This document shows, in pieces, positions 16,895 through 25,007 of a stretch of 64,000 nt of DNA (the first letter of the stretch is position 1; every line of letters starts with the position of its first letter). Source of the stretch: Chryseobacterium phosphatilyticum (GTDB lineage Bacteria > Bacteroidota > Bacteroidia > Flavobacteriales > Weeksellaceae); contig NZ_PPED02000006.1 of the NCBI RefSeq assembly GCF_002899825.2, positions 208,997 through 272,996 of the forward strand, in the 5' to 3' direction. The notes under the pieces are model-generated. The model saw nothing but the letters and a program-made list of their open reading frames with translations, was not told where the DNA came from and did no database searches. The position numbers were made by a program, and so were the translations under genes.

Positions 16895-18019
16895 CTATAC
16901 CAGAAATAAATCAGACGCAATACCATCAGCCATAAACCAATGTTTTTCAGGAATCTTCAGATGATCATTTTCGATCACTAAAATGCCCTCTTCCATTTTC
17001 GGTTGTATTTCTCTTTGAAAATGTTCCAGCATTGTGTCTGAGAATTTATCTTTCAGACCCGAAATATCTACTCCCCAAATCGTTCGCAGCCCAATCATAA
17101 TCATCTCATTAAACTGGTCTTCTTGTGATAAAATTTCTTCTTCTTTTGCTAAAATTTTATCATTAAGCTTTTTTATATATTGCTGATTATTGGCGACATT
17201 CCAGCTCCTCACATCAAATCCGTTGTAAGAATGAGCAGAGGGACCTATTCCCAAATATTCCTGATATTTCCAATAAGCAGAATTATGTTTTGAATAAAAT
17301 CCAGGCCTGGCAAAGTTGGAGACTTCATAGTGTTCAAATCCATTGTCCTTTAAAAAGTCTGACAGGTAATAGAATTCTTTATTTTGTTCTTCTTCCTTAG
17401 GACTTTTTACTTTCCCTTTTGAAATCCAGTTTTCTAAAGCCGTTTTAGGTTCAACCGTCAAGGCATATGAAGAGATGTGAGGAACTTCCAACGCTATTGT
17501 TTTACGCAGGTTTTCTTTCCAGATTTCAAGATTGGATGTAGGTGAACCGTAAATTAAATCAATACTCAGGTTTTCAAATCCAAAATCCTGTGCCCGTTTG
17601 ATAGAGCTTTCCGCTTCTGAAGCATTATGGGCTCGATTCATCAGTTTTAAATCTTCCTCAAAGAAACTTTGTGTACCGATGGATAAACGATTGACCGGGG
17701 TTCCTGATAATTGTTTTAAAAAATTTTTATCCAGATCATCAGGATTTGCTTCGAGGGTAATTTCAATATCTTTCTCAAAACTGAAGTAATGCAAGACCTC
17801 ATCAACCAAGGAATTGATCTCATCAACAGAAAGAATAGAAGGAGTTCCCCCTCCGAAATACAGTGATTTTAACCTTGTGTTCTGCAATTCATCCTTTCTA
17901 AGCATAAGTTCCGTCTTCATCGCACGAAGCATTTCATCCTTAAAATTTAACGATGTTGAAAAATGGAAATTACAATAGCTGCACTTCTGTTTACAGAAAG
18001 GAATGTGAATATATATCAT
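16895..18019 (-). CDS. hemW: HemW-family radical SAM protein (coproporphyrinogen III oxidase-like)
   Basis: About 374 residues. The N-terminus MIYIHIPFCKQKCSYC carries the radical SAM CxxxCxxC (C9, C13, C16), followed by the SAM-binding GGGTPS and the C-terminal HemN-like domain. HemW proteins are thought to be heme chaperones; true HemN oxidases have an extended N-terminus that is absent here. The frame stays open to 18049, but the added codons run through the terminator hairpin of the upstream gene and start inside a promoter element, so the ATG at 18019 is preferred. Older annotation would call it oxygen-independent coproporphyrinogen oxidase. Confidence 0.9.
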   Translation of the reverse strand: MIYIHIPFCKQKCSYCNFHFSTSLNFKDEMLRAMKTELMLRKDELQNTRLKSLYFGGGTPSILSVDEINSLVDEVLHYFSFEKDIEITLEANPDDLDKNFLKQLSGTPVNRLSIGTQSFFEEDLKLMNRAHNASEAESSIKRAQDFGFENLSIDLIYGSPTSNLEIWKENLRKTIALEVPHISSYALTVEPKTALENWISKGKVKSPKEEEQNKEFYYLSDFLKDNGFEHYEVSNFARPGFYSKHNSAYWKYQEYLGIGPSAHSYNGFDVRSWNVANNQQYIKKLNDKILAKEEEILSQEDQFNEMIMIGLRTIWGVDISGLKDKFSDTMLEHFQREIQPKMEEGILVIENDHLKIPEKHWFMADGIASDLFLV

Positions 18020-18025
18020 AAAAAA

Positions 18026-18046
18026 AGCCCTGAAAAATTCAGAGCT
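18026..18046 (-). terminator. terminator of the PorP/SprF-like gene
   Basis: A 9-bp stem with one G-T wobble is followed on the minus strand by TTTTTTT directly before the hemW ATG. It starts 24 nt after the upstream stop. It overlaps the likely hemW transcription start, so it should cut read-through without folding fully in the hemW leader. Confidence 0.7.
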
Positions 18047-18054
18047 CAAATTTA
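18047..18054 (-). promoter_or_regulatory. -7 promoter element for hemW
   Basis: TAAATTTG on the minus strand, 27 nt before the chosen ATG at 18019. It would place transcription start near 18040, after any in-frame longer start, which supports the shorter protein. Confidence 0.5.
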
Positions 18055-18069
18055 TTTAAATTAAATTGA

Positions 18070-19020
18070 TTAATATCTATATCCTCTAACATTAATAAAG
18101 TTATCGAAGTTATAACCTAGACCAATCATGAAGCTGTTTCCACCATAGGTCTGGATATCAGATAATCCAAGGTTGTAGGTAGCACCAATCATAAATTTGT
18201 TGAATCTTACTTTTACAACCGGAGCAATTTCCAATTGCTGGCTGTCAAATCTGTTTTGAGCTGCTCTATAGCTTACCCCAAAAGAAAATGCGTTGATCTC
18301 ATTAGAGAAAGTAGCCATTAAGTTGTAATCCATAACTCTTGTTGAGTTGGTATTCAGGTTGATCATAGCCGCCGGCGTGATCATAATATTGTCTGCAATA
18401 TGCCAGTTGTACCCTAAGTTTAGGAAGAATTTAATCGGTGAAGGTTCGTATCCGTTTACGATAGGTCTATCGTTACCTAATGCAATATCATTTACAGAAA
18501 CACCCCCAAAGAGATTTCTATAGGTAGCTGCCAAACCGAAATTAGCATACGCCATAAAAATATTACTGTTTTCTCCTCTTACTAAAGGATCTCCCTGCTC
18601 TTCAACGTTGATTTTAGAATAGTCGAAATTTCTATTATACAAACTAACACTTGTACCAAAAGAGAACTGATCTTTTCTGTCTCCTTCACTACTTAGAGGA
18701 ATAAAATATGAAGCACCCGCTGTAACTCCTCCTGCAGATTCAGCTCCATTGCTGTCTCTGAAAACGGTAAGACCGGCACCGACTCTATCGAAAATGTTTG
18801 CATTGATTCCCACTGATTGTACGTTTGGGGATTCGCTGAATTTTGAAAATTGCTTTTGATAAATGGCATTCAGCTGTACGTAATCTGTTTTTCCGTATTG
18901 AGCTGGGTTGAACAGGAAGTCACCATCCAAGAGATACTGTTGATAATATGGTAGTGATTCTTGTGCTTTGTATGCATTTGACAAAAGAGCTAAACATACG
19001 ATAGCATATAGTTTTCTCAT
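18070..19020 (-). CDS. PorP/SprF-family outer-membrane protein (type IX secretion-associated)
   Basis: About 316 residues. It has a signal peptide (MRKLYAIVCLALLSNAYKAQ), then the family hallmark near the mature N-terminus, a YYQQYLL...NPAQYG segment. The rest is alternating beta strands typical of an outer-membrane barrel, ending in an aromatic strand (FINVRGYRY). PorP/SprF proteins work with type IX secretion, often for gliding or for anchoring type B sorted proteins; genomes hold several paralogues. No sprA/porK-N genes or large adhesin partner lie next to it, so its substrate is unknown. The start 19020 is preferred over 19038, as a promoter element ends at 19044. Confidence 0.85.
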   Translation of the reverse strand: MRKLYAIVCLALLSNAYKAQESLPYYQQYLLDGDFLFNPAQYGKTDYVQLNAIYQKQFSKFSESPNVQSVGINANIFDRVGAGLTVFRDSNGAESAGGVTAGASYFIPLSSEGDRKDQFSFGTSVSLYNRNFDYSKINVEEQGDPLVRGENSNIFMAYANFGLAATYRNLFGGVSVNDIALGNDRPIVNGYEPSPIKFFLNLGYNWHIADNIMITPAAMINLNTNSTRVMDYNLMATFSNEINAFSFGVSYRAAQNRFDSQQLEIAPVVKVRFNKFMIGATYNLGLSDIQTYGGNSFMIGLGYNFDNFINVRGYRY

Positions 19021-19043
19021 AACAAATCTTGATTTCAATTCAA

Positions 19044-19051
19044 CAAATATA
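19044..19051 (-). promoter_or_regulatory. -7 promoter element for the PorP/SprF-like gene
   Basis: TATATTTG on the minus strand, 23 nt before the ATG at 19020. The alternative start at 19038 would coincide with the transcription start, so the inner ATG is favoured. Confidence 0.5.
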
Positions 19052-19071
19052 AAAAAAATCTCAATATATTT

Positions 19072-20145
19072 TTAGTTTTCTAAATAATTTCTCCATTTTT
19101 TTACAGCATCCGCCATATCTTTGGGCATTGGGCTCTCAAAATATAATTCCTTTTTTGTAGTAGGATGTATAAATCCCAGGGTATGGGCATGAAGAGCGTG
19201 TCTGGGTAAAACTTCGAAGACATTCTTAATAAACTGCTTATACTTTGGAAGATTTACACCTCTCAGAGGAGTATGGCCCTCATATCGTTCATCATTAAAC
19301 AAAGTATGTCCGATGTGTCTGAAGTGTGCTCTGATCTGGTGAGTTCTTCCTGTTTCCAGCTTGCACTCTACCCAGGTCATATACTTAAATCTCTCCAGTA
19401 CTTTATAATGAGTAACAGCATGTTTTCCATGACTTCCATCTTCATAAACGGACATCTGCATCCTGTTTTTAGGATGTCTTCCTACATGCCCTCTGATTGT
19501 TCCTTCTTCATCTTTAAGATTACCCCAAACAAATGCCCAGTATAACCTTCTGGTGGTTCTGTTGAAAAACTGCTTAGCCAGAAAGCTTAATGCATATTCA
19601 TTTTTAGCAATGACCAGAAGCCCGGAGGTATCTTTATCAATCCTATGAACAAGACCTACCCTATCAAGATCAGACTTTTGACCATTCTTTTCAAAATGAT
19701 ACGCCAGAGCATTCACTAATGTACCTTCCCAGTTTCCATGTCCGGGATGCACAACCATTCCTGCTTCCTTATCTACGACTACCAGATCATCGTCTTCATA
19801 GACAATATTTACAGGGATATCCTGCGGAATAATTACGTTTTCCCTTGGTGGGTGGGTAAGCAGTACAGAAATCTGATCACCTGGCTTTACACGATAATTC
19901 TGCTTTACCGCAGCTCCATTAACGATAACGTTTCCGGCCCTACAGGTCTGCGAAATTTTATTCCTTGAAGAATTCTGTCTGTATATCAATAAAAACTTAT
20001 CAATTCTTAATGGATCCTGCTTGGGATCAACAGTGATATTAAGATGTTCATACAATCCTTTATTTTCTTCGTCTATATCGATATTTTCAATACTATTGGA
20101 GTCTAATAACTCATCATCTAAAAAATCTTCGTTATCTTCTGACAT
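19072..20145 (-). CDS. RluD-type 23S rRNA/tRNA pseudouridine synthase
   Basis: About 357 residues. An acidic N-terminal leader (1-30) is followed by an S4 RNA-binding domain (about 45-105, with GNVIVNGAAVK) and the RluA-family catalytic domain, where HRIDKDTSGLLVIAKN holds the catalytic Asp. The C-terminal GRTHQIRAH motif is also family-typical. It would isomerise uridines in rRNA; RluD is the closest type by length and layout, but RluC/RluA specificity cannot be told apart here. The start MSED at 20145 is preferred over 20166, which would sit at the edge of a terminator. Confidence 0.9.
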   Translation of the reverse strand: MSEDNEDFLDDELLDSNSIENIDIDEENKGLYEHLNITVDPKQDPLRIDKFLLIYRQNSSRNKISQTCRAGNVIVNGAAVKQNYRVKPGDQISVLLTHPPRENVIIPQDIPVNIVYEDDDLVVVDKEAGMVVHPGHGNWEGTLVNALAYHFEKNGQKSDLDRVGLVHRIDKDTSGLLVIAKNEYALSFLAKQFFNRTTRRLYWAFVWGNLKDEEGTIRGHVGRHPKNRMQMSVYEDGSHGKHAVTHYKVLERFKYMTWVECKLETGRTHQIRAHFRHIGHTLFNDERYEGHTPLRGVNLPKYKQFIKNVFEVLPRHALHAHTLGFIHPTTKKELYFESPMPKDMADAVKKWRNYLEN

Positions 20146-20167
20146 TATTTTTTGATTTTTATACAAA

Positions 20168-20195
20168 AGGCTTCAACATTTTTCAGTTGAAGCCT
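20168..20195 (-). terminator. terminator hairpin between the PASTA and pseudouridine synthase genes
   Basis: A perfect 10-bp stem (20168-20177 with 20186-20195) is followed on the minus strand by TTTTGTAT. It lies in the gap between the PASTA gene stop and the downstream gene. Some read-through is likely, as I see no separate promoter for the downstream gene. Confidence 0.7.
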
Positions 20196-20220
20196 ATATT
20201 TTATTTACTTAAGTTACGTA

Positions 20221-21297
20221 TTATTCTACTACTACTTTTTTAGCTTTCGGTTTTTCTACCGGTTCTTTTGTCCCTGTAGAAGCCGCTGGCTTATGGGTAT
20301 TTCCAGCCTGATTATTGTTAGAAACTTTAGGCTTATCTGCTGTCGGTTTTGGAGTCGTAGTCTGAACTTTAGGCGTTTCTGTTTTCACTGTTTCCGCCTT
20401 AGGTGTTTCTTTTTTCGGTGCTGGTGGTGCTACTGGAGGAACATAACTGGGTTCGGAGTGAACTTCTTCATATCGTACCGGTGGCAGAGAAGTATCTACC
20501 TTCATACGATAGATGGAGTTCAACTGCTCAACTTTAGCTCTAAGTTCTGCAGGAGTCTTCTTACTTGCCCATAGGTCAATTTGCATCCCCTGATCACGAA
20601 CATCCCCTGAAGCCGGATCCTGATAATAAATAATATCAGATTCATCTTTGTTTCCATCTTCATGCTCTACCAATCCCACTTCAAACATACTTTTCGTAAT
20701 GACAGCTCTTGCTTCTTTTACCGAAAGACCTACTACATTAGGAATCGATATATTTCTCATAGGACCTGATCCCACTACAACATCAATTACCGAGAATCTA
20801 GGTAAACGTGCTCCCGGATTTACAGCATTTCCTTTATATAAAATTCTTAAAAGAGCATCTTTCTGAATACTTGGCTCATAAATAGTATCCCCGATTTTAA
20901 GACCTACCTGATCCAATCTCTGAAATGCCAAGCCTGAATATTTATTAATAACATCTGGTACAGCAATCTGAGCCCATGTTCTTGGGTTAACTTTTAAACG
21001 AACTGTTCTTCCGTCTTTTACCCGGGAACCCGGTGCAGGATAAATCTGCAGAACCTGAAAAGGTCTGTATTTAGGGTCATAATTCGTACTATCTACTTCA
21101 TATTCCAGTCCTGTATCATCTAATATTTTAACGGCATCATGTATAGATTTATTAACTACATTGGGAACAGGAATTTCCTGGCCGTGATTTGTATGGTATT
21201 CCAACCAACGAAATGTAAGCCATACCAGACCCACGAAAATGCCGATGGCTATTACTAAATTCAGCAAAACTTTCCAACTGAAAAGTGATTTAAGCAT
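20221..21297 (-). CDS. PASTA-domain membrane-anchored protein
   Basis: About 358 residues. One N-terminal membrane helix (VLLNLVIAIGIFVGLVWLTF) is followed by three PASTA domains, each starting with a P-x-V-x-x-x-S/G unit (for example VPNVVNKSIHDAVKIL and IPNVVGLSVKEARAVI). The tail is rich in Pro, Lys, Thr and Glu. PASTA domains bind peptidoglycan fragments or beta-lactam-like structures; here there is no kinase or transpeptidase domain, so it may be a cell-wall sensor or scaffold. Pairing with ddl just upstream fits an envelope role. The frame opens from a GTG at 21366, but a -7 element at 21324-21331 makes the ATG at 21297 the likely start. Confidence 0.88.
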   Translation of the reverse strand: MLKSLFSWKVLLNLVIAIGIFVGLVWLTFRWLEYHTNHGQEIPVPNVVNKSIHDAVKILDDTGLEYEVDSTNYDPKYRPFQVLQIYPAPGSRVKDGRTVRLKVNPRTWAQIAVPDVINKYSGLAFQRLDQVGLKIGDTIYEPSIQKDALLRILYKGNAVNPGARLPRFSVIDVVVGSGPMRNISIPNVVGLSVKEARAVITKSMFEVGLVEHEDGNKDESDIIYYQDPASGDVRDQGMQIDLWASKKTPAELRAKVEQLNSIYRMKVDTSLPPVRYEEVHSEPSYVPPVAPPAPKKETPKAETVKTETPKVQTTTPKPTADKPKVSNNNQAGNTHKPAASTGTKEPVEKPKAKKVVVE

Positions 21298-21323
21298 ACT
21301 TAAAATTACTTTAATTACAACGG

Positions 21324-21331
21324 CAAATATA
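21324..21331 (-). promoter_or_regulatory. -7 promoter element for the PASTA gene
   Basis: TATATTTG on the minus strand, 26 nt before the ATG at 21297. It rules out the longer GTG-initiated reading. Confidence 0.55.
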
Positions 21332-21404
21332 GCTAATAATTTTAGAATGGGCTTTTTATTTAACACAATTCATTTTTGATTTTAAAATTTCCTTATTTCC
21401 CGTA

Positions 21405-21431
21405 TTGCATTGCATAAAATGTTTAAATTTG
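21405..21431 (+). promoter_or_regulatory. Bacteroidetes-type promoter for ddl
   Basis: TTG at 21405-21407 and TAAATTTG at 21424-21431 with 16 nt between, close to the TTG/TAnnTTTG consensus. The element ends 23 nt before the ATG at 21455 and argues against longer starts at 21410 or 21422. Confidence 0.6.
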
Positions 21432-21454
21432 CCTTAATTGATACTATAATGGTT

Positions 21455-22438
21455 ATGAACAAAAAAAGTGTTGCCGTAGTAATGGGAGGCTATTCTGATG
21501 AATATGTAGTTTCTTTAAAAAGCGGGCAGTTGATTTATGATTCCTTAGACAGAAATCTGTATGATGTATATAAAGTAGTAATCCTTAAAGATGAATGGTA
21601 TTTTTTAGGCGAAAATGATAAAAAATATGAAATCAACAGAGGCGATTTTTCTGTCACGTTAGATAATGGTGAAACATTGAAATTTGATGCATGCTTTAAT
21701 ATTATCCATGGTACCCCTGGTGAAAATGGGATATTACAGGCATATTGGGATGCTATAGGTCAGAAATACACAGGTTGCGATTTTTACCAAAGTGCTCTTA
21801 CGTTCAACAAAAAAGATACTCTCGCAGTATTGTCCAAGTATGGAATTCCTTCGGCTAAAAGCATTTATTTAAGAAAAGGAGAAGACATTAATGTTGATGA
21901 AATTGTATCAGAGTTACAACTTCCTCTTTTTGTAAAGCCCAACCAATCCGGATCATCCCTGGGAATTTCAAAAGTAAAAGAAAAATCAGAATTGATTGCT
22001 GCAACAGAAATTGCTTTTAAAGAGGATAATGAAATTCTTATTGAAAGTTTCTTAGATGGTATGGAGGTTTCTGTAGGGGTTATTGATTTTAAAGGAGAAA
22101 CCATCGTATTAGGAATTACGGAAATTGTTCCAACTAAAGAATTTTTCGATTATGAAGCAAAATATGAAGGAGCTTCCGAAGAAATTACTCCTGCAAGAAT
22201 TGATGAAGAAACAACACAAAGAGTAGAAGAAATTGCTAAAAGAGCTTATAATTCCCTTGGAATGAGTGGATTTTCCAGAAGTGAGTTTATCTTAATGGAT
22301 AATATTCCGTATATGCTTGAGATGAATACGAATCCGGGATTCTCTCCTGCAAGTATTCTTCCTCAACAAGCCAGACATTATGGAATTTCAATCACAGACC
22401 TTTGTGGAAATGAAGTTGAAAAAGCACTTAATAAATAA
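21455..22438 (+). CDS. ddl: D-alanine--D-alanine ligase
   Basis: ATP-grasp ligase that makes the D-Ala-D-Ala dipeptide for peptidoglycan in the cytoplasm. It is about 327 residues from the chosen ATG. Visible marks are MGGYSDEYVVS at the N-terminus, HGTPGENG, VKPNQSGSSLGISKV for ATP binding and LEMNTNPGFSPAS near the end with the metal ligands. The upstream in-frame ATG at 21410 lies inside the promoter region; 21449 is a minor alternative. It runs divergently from the PASTA gene and is followed by coaD 73 nt later. Confidence 0.95.
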   Translation: MNKKSVAVVMGGYSDEYVVSLKSGQLIYDSLDRNLYDVYKVVILKDEWYFLGENDKKYEINRGDFSVTLDNGETLKFDACFNIIHGTPGENGILQAYWDAIGQKYTGCDFYQSALTFNKKDTLAVLSKYGIPSAKSIYLRKGEDINVDEIVSELQLPLFVKPNQSGSSLGISKVKEKSELIAATEIAFKEDNEILIESFLDGMEVSVGVIDFKGETIVLGITEIVPTKEFFDYEAKYEGASEEITPARIDEETTQRVEEIAKRAYNSLGMSGFSRSEFILMDNIPYMLEMNTNPGFSPASILPQQARHYGISITDLCGNEVEKALNK

Positions 22439-22511
22439 TTAGAGATTTGAATTCAGAGATGGCCCCAACTCATCCTCATATTTCATAACTCAAAATCATA
22501 ACTCGTACAAC

Positions 22512-22976
22512 ATGAAAATTGCTGTTTTCCCAGGGTCATTTGACCCGATTACACTAGGACATTACGATATTATAGAAAGAGCGGCACCGCTTTTTGACAA
22601 ATTAATTATTGCTATCGGACAAAATTCTCAGAAAAAATATATGTTCCCGCTGGAAAAAAGAATGGAATTCATTCAAAACTCAGTGGCTGAGTTTCCCAAT
22701 GTAGAAGTAGATTATTTTGAAGGACTCACTGTGGATTATTGTTTTGAAAAAAATGCTCAATACATTATCAGAGGACTTAGAAATCCTGCCGATTTTGAAT
22801 TTGAAAAAGCAATCGCCCATACCAACAGAACTTTAGCTCATAAAAAACTGGAAACGGTATTCCTTCTGACTTCATCAGGAAAATCTTTCATCAGCAGCAG
22901 CATTGTAAGAGAGATCATTAATCATGGAGGCGAATATGAATTATTGGTTCCGGACTCGGTAAGAGTCGAAAGATAA
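22512..22976 (+). CDS. coaD: phosphopantetheine adenylyltransferase
   Basis: 154 residues, normal length. It transfers AMP to 4'-phosphopantetheine, the penultimate step of coenzyme A synthesis, in the cytoplasm. The nucleotidyltransferase motifs are present: PGSFDPITLGH at residues 6-16 (the T/HxGH type) and the C-terminal SSSIVREI. It follows ddl on the same strand, an order I recall from other Flavobacteriia. Confidence 0.96.
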   Translation: MKIAVFPGSFDPITLGHYDIIERAAPLFDKLIIAIGQNSQKKYMFPLEKRMEFIQNSVAEFPNVEVDYFEGLTVDYCFEKNAQYIIRGLRNPADFEFEKAIAHTNRTLAHKKLETVFLLTSSGKSFISSSIVREIINHGGEYELLVPDSVRVER

Positions 22977-22996
22977 ATAAGATGTAATTGATAAGC

Positions 22997-23067
22997 GATA
23001 AATGATAATTGACAAAATGGCCAAGAATTTGCTTAAGCAGAAAATCACTCATCAATTATCATTTATC
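22997..23067. repeat. 16-bp perfect inverted repeat between coaD and the channel gene
   Basis: GATAAATGATAATTGA at 22997-23012 is the exact reverse complement of 23052-23067, with 39 nt between. A third partial copy (ACTATCATTTAT) follows at 23069-23080. It lies in a 111-bp gap, so a long AT-rich hairpin could form in the leader of the next gene. It has no T-run and is not an obvious terminator. Confidence 0.6.
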
Positions 23068-23087
23068 AACTATCATTTATGTAATCT

Positions 23088-23720
23088 ATGCACGAACAGT
23101 TTAATTTCGCAATTGAAGTCCTCGGAACGATTGCTTTCTCCATGTCCGGAAGTTTTGCAGCCATGCAGAAACGACTTGACCCGTTTGGGGTACTTATCAT
23201 TGCCTTTGTGACTTCTGTAGGCGGAGGAACTGTAAGAGATCTTCTACTTGACATCCCTGTATTCTGGATGCATGATCTCCTGATGTGCATCTTAATTCTG
23301 GTTACCAGTATCTTTTCAATGGTTTTTAAATCCCTGGAAAAAAACTTCAAAGTAACCTTATTTATTTTTGACAGTTTCGGATTAGGGCTCTTCACTATTA
23401 TTGGGATTCAGAAAGGATTAAATGTAGGAATTCACCCTCTCATCTGTATTGGACTGGGAACAATCACCGGTTGTTTCGGAGGTATCATCCGGGATATTTT
23501 ACTGAACAGAATTCCTTTAATTTTTAGAAAAGAAATCTATGCTACGGCATGTATTGTGGGAGGGGCGGCATTTTTATTAATGACTAAATACACCACTTTG
23601 TCCTATACTTTTATTCAAATTTTCACAATTTTATTAATTGTTGCTATAAGAACTTTAGCAGTAAAATACCACTGGCAGATGCCTAAATTTTATGGTTATG
23701 ATCAAAATTCGGAAATGTAA
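23088..23720 (+). CDS. TRIC/UPF0126 family cation-channel-like membrane protein
   Basis: 210 residues with about seven hydrophobic helices arranged as two copies of the UPF0126 repeat, each holding a Gly-rich turn followed by RD: VTSVGGGTVRDLLLD (about 42-56) and GTITGCFGGIIRDILLN (about 126-142). Bacterial relatives form trimeric potassium-permeable channels of the TRIC fold; the physiological role in bacteria is unclear. The start ATG follows the inverted repeat closely. It ends before a strong terminator. Confidence 0.85.
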   Translation: MHEQFNFAIEVLGTIAFSMSGSFAAMQKRLDPFGVLIIAFVTSVGGGTVRDLLLDIPVFWMHDLLMCILILVTSIFSMVFKSLEKNFKVTLFIFDSFGLGLFTIIGIQKGLNVGIHPLICIGLGTITGCFGGIIRDILLNRIPLIFRKEIYATACIVGGAAFLLMTKYTTLSYTFIQIFTILLIVAIRTLAVKYHWQMPKFYGYDQNSEM

Positions 23721-23740
23721 ATAATATTATTTTTACTTAT

Positions 23741-23780
23741 AAAAAAAGCACCTGATTTAAATTAAACAGGTGCTTTTTTA
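23741..23780. terminator. bidirectional terminator
   Basis: A perfect 14-bp stem (AAAAAAAGCACCTG at 23741-23754 with its complement at 23767-23780) gives T-runs on both strands, between two convergent genes. Confidence 0.9.
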
Positions 23781-23792
23781 TTTATATTTTTA

Positions 23793-24362
23793 TTACTTGA
23801 ACTTCCCTCTTTGTCTCATATTAGGGTTGTGCATATGTTTTTGCATCGTAGGCATTTTCAACTGATCTTTCATCATTTTGATCTGATCCGTCATCATACC
23901 TGCACTGTCTAACCTTTTGGCTTCTTCTAATAGCTTTTGGCCTTCCTGTCTTCTCCCTTTAGATATAGCCGCCGCCGCAAGGTTTAAAGTAGCCATTGCT
24001 CTGTCGTGTTTCATATTCAACCCGTATTCCAGTGCTTTTTTCATCAAAGGCTCTACTTTTGTCGGATGATCCTGAGCTTGTGTCAACCCCAACAAATAAT
24101 GGAAATATCCGTATTGAGATTGATGAAGCTGTGACTGATAATTCGTGATTTTTGTTAACCATTCTGCTGCCTTCTCCATATTCTGCTTTCTCAATTGCCA
24201 GAATGCCAGAAGGATATATTCATTTTTAAAGAAAAGCAAGATAGGAAATGCAGCCAAAAGAAACACAACAATCCCCCAACCAAGATTTCTTGTGAAAATC
24301 ATCATATAAAGTCCTAATAGAATCAGAATTGCTGCGATAGCAATTTTTATGTACTTATTCAT
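23793..24362 (-). CDS. small membrane protein with TPR-like cytosolic part
   Basis: 189 residues. Two hydrophobic segments at the N-terminus (about 5-22 and 27-45) are followed by helical repeats that read like two or three TPR units (about 55-150). The end is basic, with a Met/His/Asn-rich tail. I do not recognise a named family; similar proteins appear in Flavobacteriia as hypothetical proteins. A TATCTTTG element at 24381-24388 ends 18 nt before the ATG and supports this start. Confidence 0.7.
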   Translation of the reverse strand: MNKYIKIAIAAILILLGLYMMIFTRNLGWGIVVFLLAAFPILLFFKNEYILLAFWQLRKQNMEKAAEWLTKITNYQSQLHQSQYGYFHYLLGLTQAQDHPTKVEPLMKKALEYGLNMKHDRAMATLNLAAAAISKGRRQEGQKLLEEAKRLDSAGMMTDQIKMMKDQLKMPTMQKHMHNPNMRQRGKFK

Positions 24363-24380
24363 TTTTAAATTTTAGAAGTG

Positions 24381-24388
24381 CAAAGATA
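24381..24388 (-). promoter_or_regulatory. -7 promoter element for the TPR-like gene
   Basis: TATCTTTG on the minus strand, 18 nt before the ATG at 24362. Confidence 0.45.
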
Positions 24389-24437
24389 AATAAATTAGAG
24401 GTTAGAAGCTAGAAGTTCGAGGTCAGAATTCCCGCAA

Positions 24438-24932
24438 CTATTCACTCTTTATTTTTTCAAACGTCTGGAAGCAGAAATCATATGAATTTTTTTCATCCTT
24501 TTCATGGCAGATTTCGTTTGTTTTTTTCCAGATTTTCCCATTTATTTCAGGAAAGAATGTATCCGCTTCAAGATCTGCTTTTACCAGGGTCACTTCCAGC
24601 TTATCTACAATATCAATAGTTTGCTCATAAATGTTTCCACCCCCAATAATAAAGATCTCTTCATCAATCTTTTTCGCAAATTTTACCGCTTCTTTGATGC
24701 TTCCCACAATAAGAATACCTTCCTCAAACCAATCTTTCTTTCTTGAAATAACAATATTCGTACGGTTGGGAAGAGGTTTTCCGATACTTTCATACGTTTT
24801 TCTGCCCATGATGATCGGATGTCCTGAAGTAATATCTTTAAAATGTTTTAAATCTTTAGGAAGATGCCAAAGCAACTGGTTTTCAAAACCAATTTCATTC
24901 TTCTCTCCCATTGCCACCACTATTGTTGTCAT
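24438..24932 (-). CDS. folA: dihydrofolate reductase
   Basis: 164 residues, normal for bacterial DHFR. It reduces dihydrofolate with NADPH for thymidylate and purine synthesis. The N-terminal TIVVAMGEKNEIGFENQLLW holds the Trp and Leu of the active-site loop; then come HLPKDLKHFK, GRKTYESIGKPLPNR and IFIIGGGNIYEQ for NADPH binding. A TATATTTG element ends one base before the ATG, so either transcription starts elsewhere or that match is chance. It is divergent from lemA. Confidence 0.95.
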   Translation of the reverse strand: MTTIVVAMGEKNEIGFENQLLWHLPKDLKHFKDITSGHPIIMGRKTYESIGKPLPNRTNIVISRKKDWFEEGILIVGSIKEAVKFAKKIDEEIFIIGGGNIYEQTIDIVDKLEVTLVKADLEADTFFPEINGKIWKKTNEICHEKDEKNSYDFCFQTFEKIKSE

Positions 24933-24969
24933 TCAAATATAATTTTTCACAAAATTAGCACATAATTTG

Positions 24970-24977
24970 TATATTTG
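24970..24977 (+). promoter_or_regulatory. -7 promoter element for the lemA operon
   Basis: TATATTTG ending 30 nt before the lemA ATG. Its mirror image, CAAATATA, lies at 24934-24941, so the two form an 8-bp inverted repeat across the divergent gap. Confidence 0.5.
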
Positions 24978-25007
24978 ATTAGCACAAAAAATTAAAAAAA
25001 ATAAACT

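Noticed and set aside
18020..18049. Longer HemW N-terminus
   Set aside because: The extra codons are made of a terminator hairpin and its T-run, and a promoter element lies directly upstream.
24934..24941. TATATTTG as promoter of folA
   Set aside because: It ends one base before the ATG, so transcription would begin inside the gene; the protein start is well supported by the DHFR N-terminus. Probably chance or part of the inverted pair with the lemA element.
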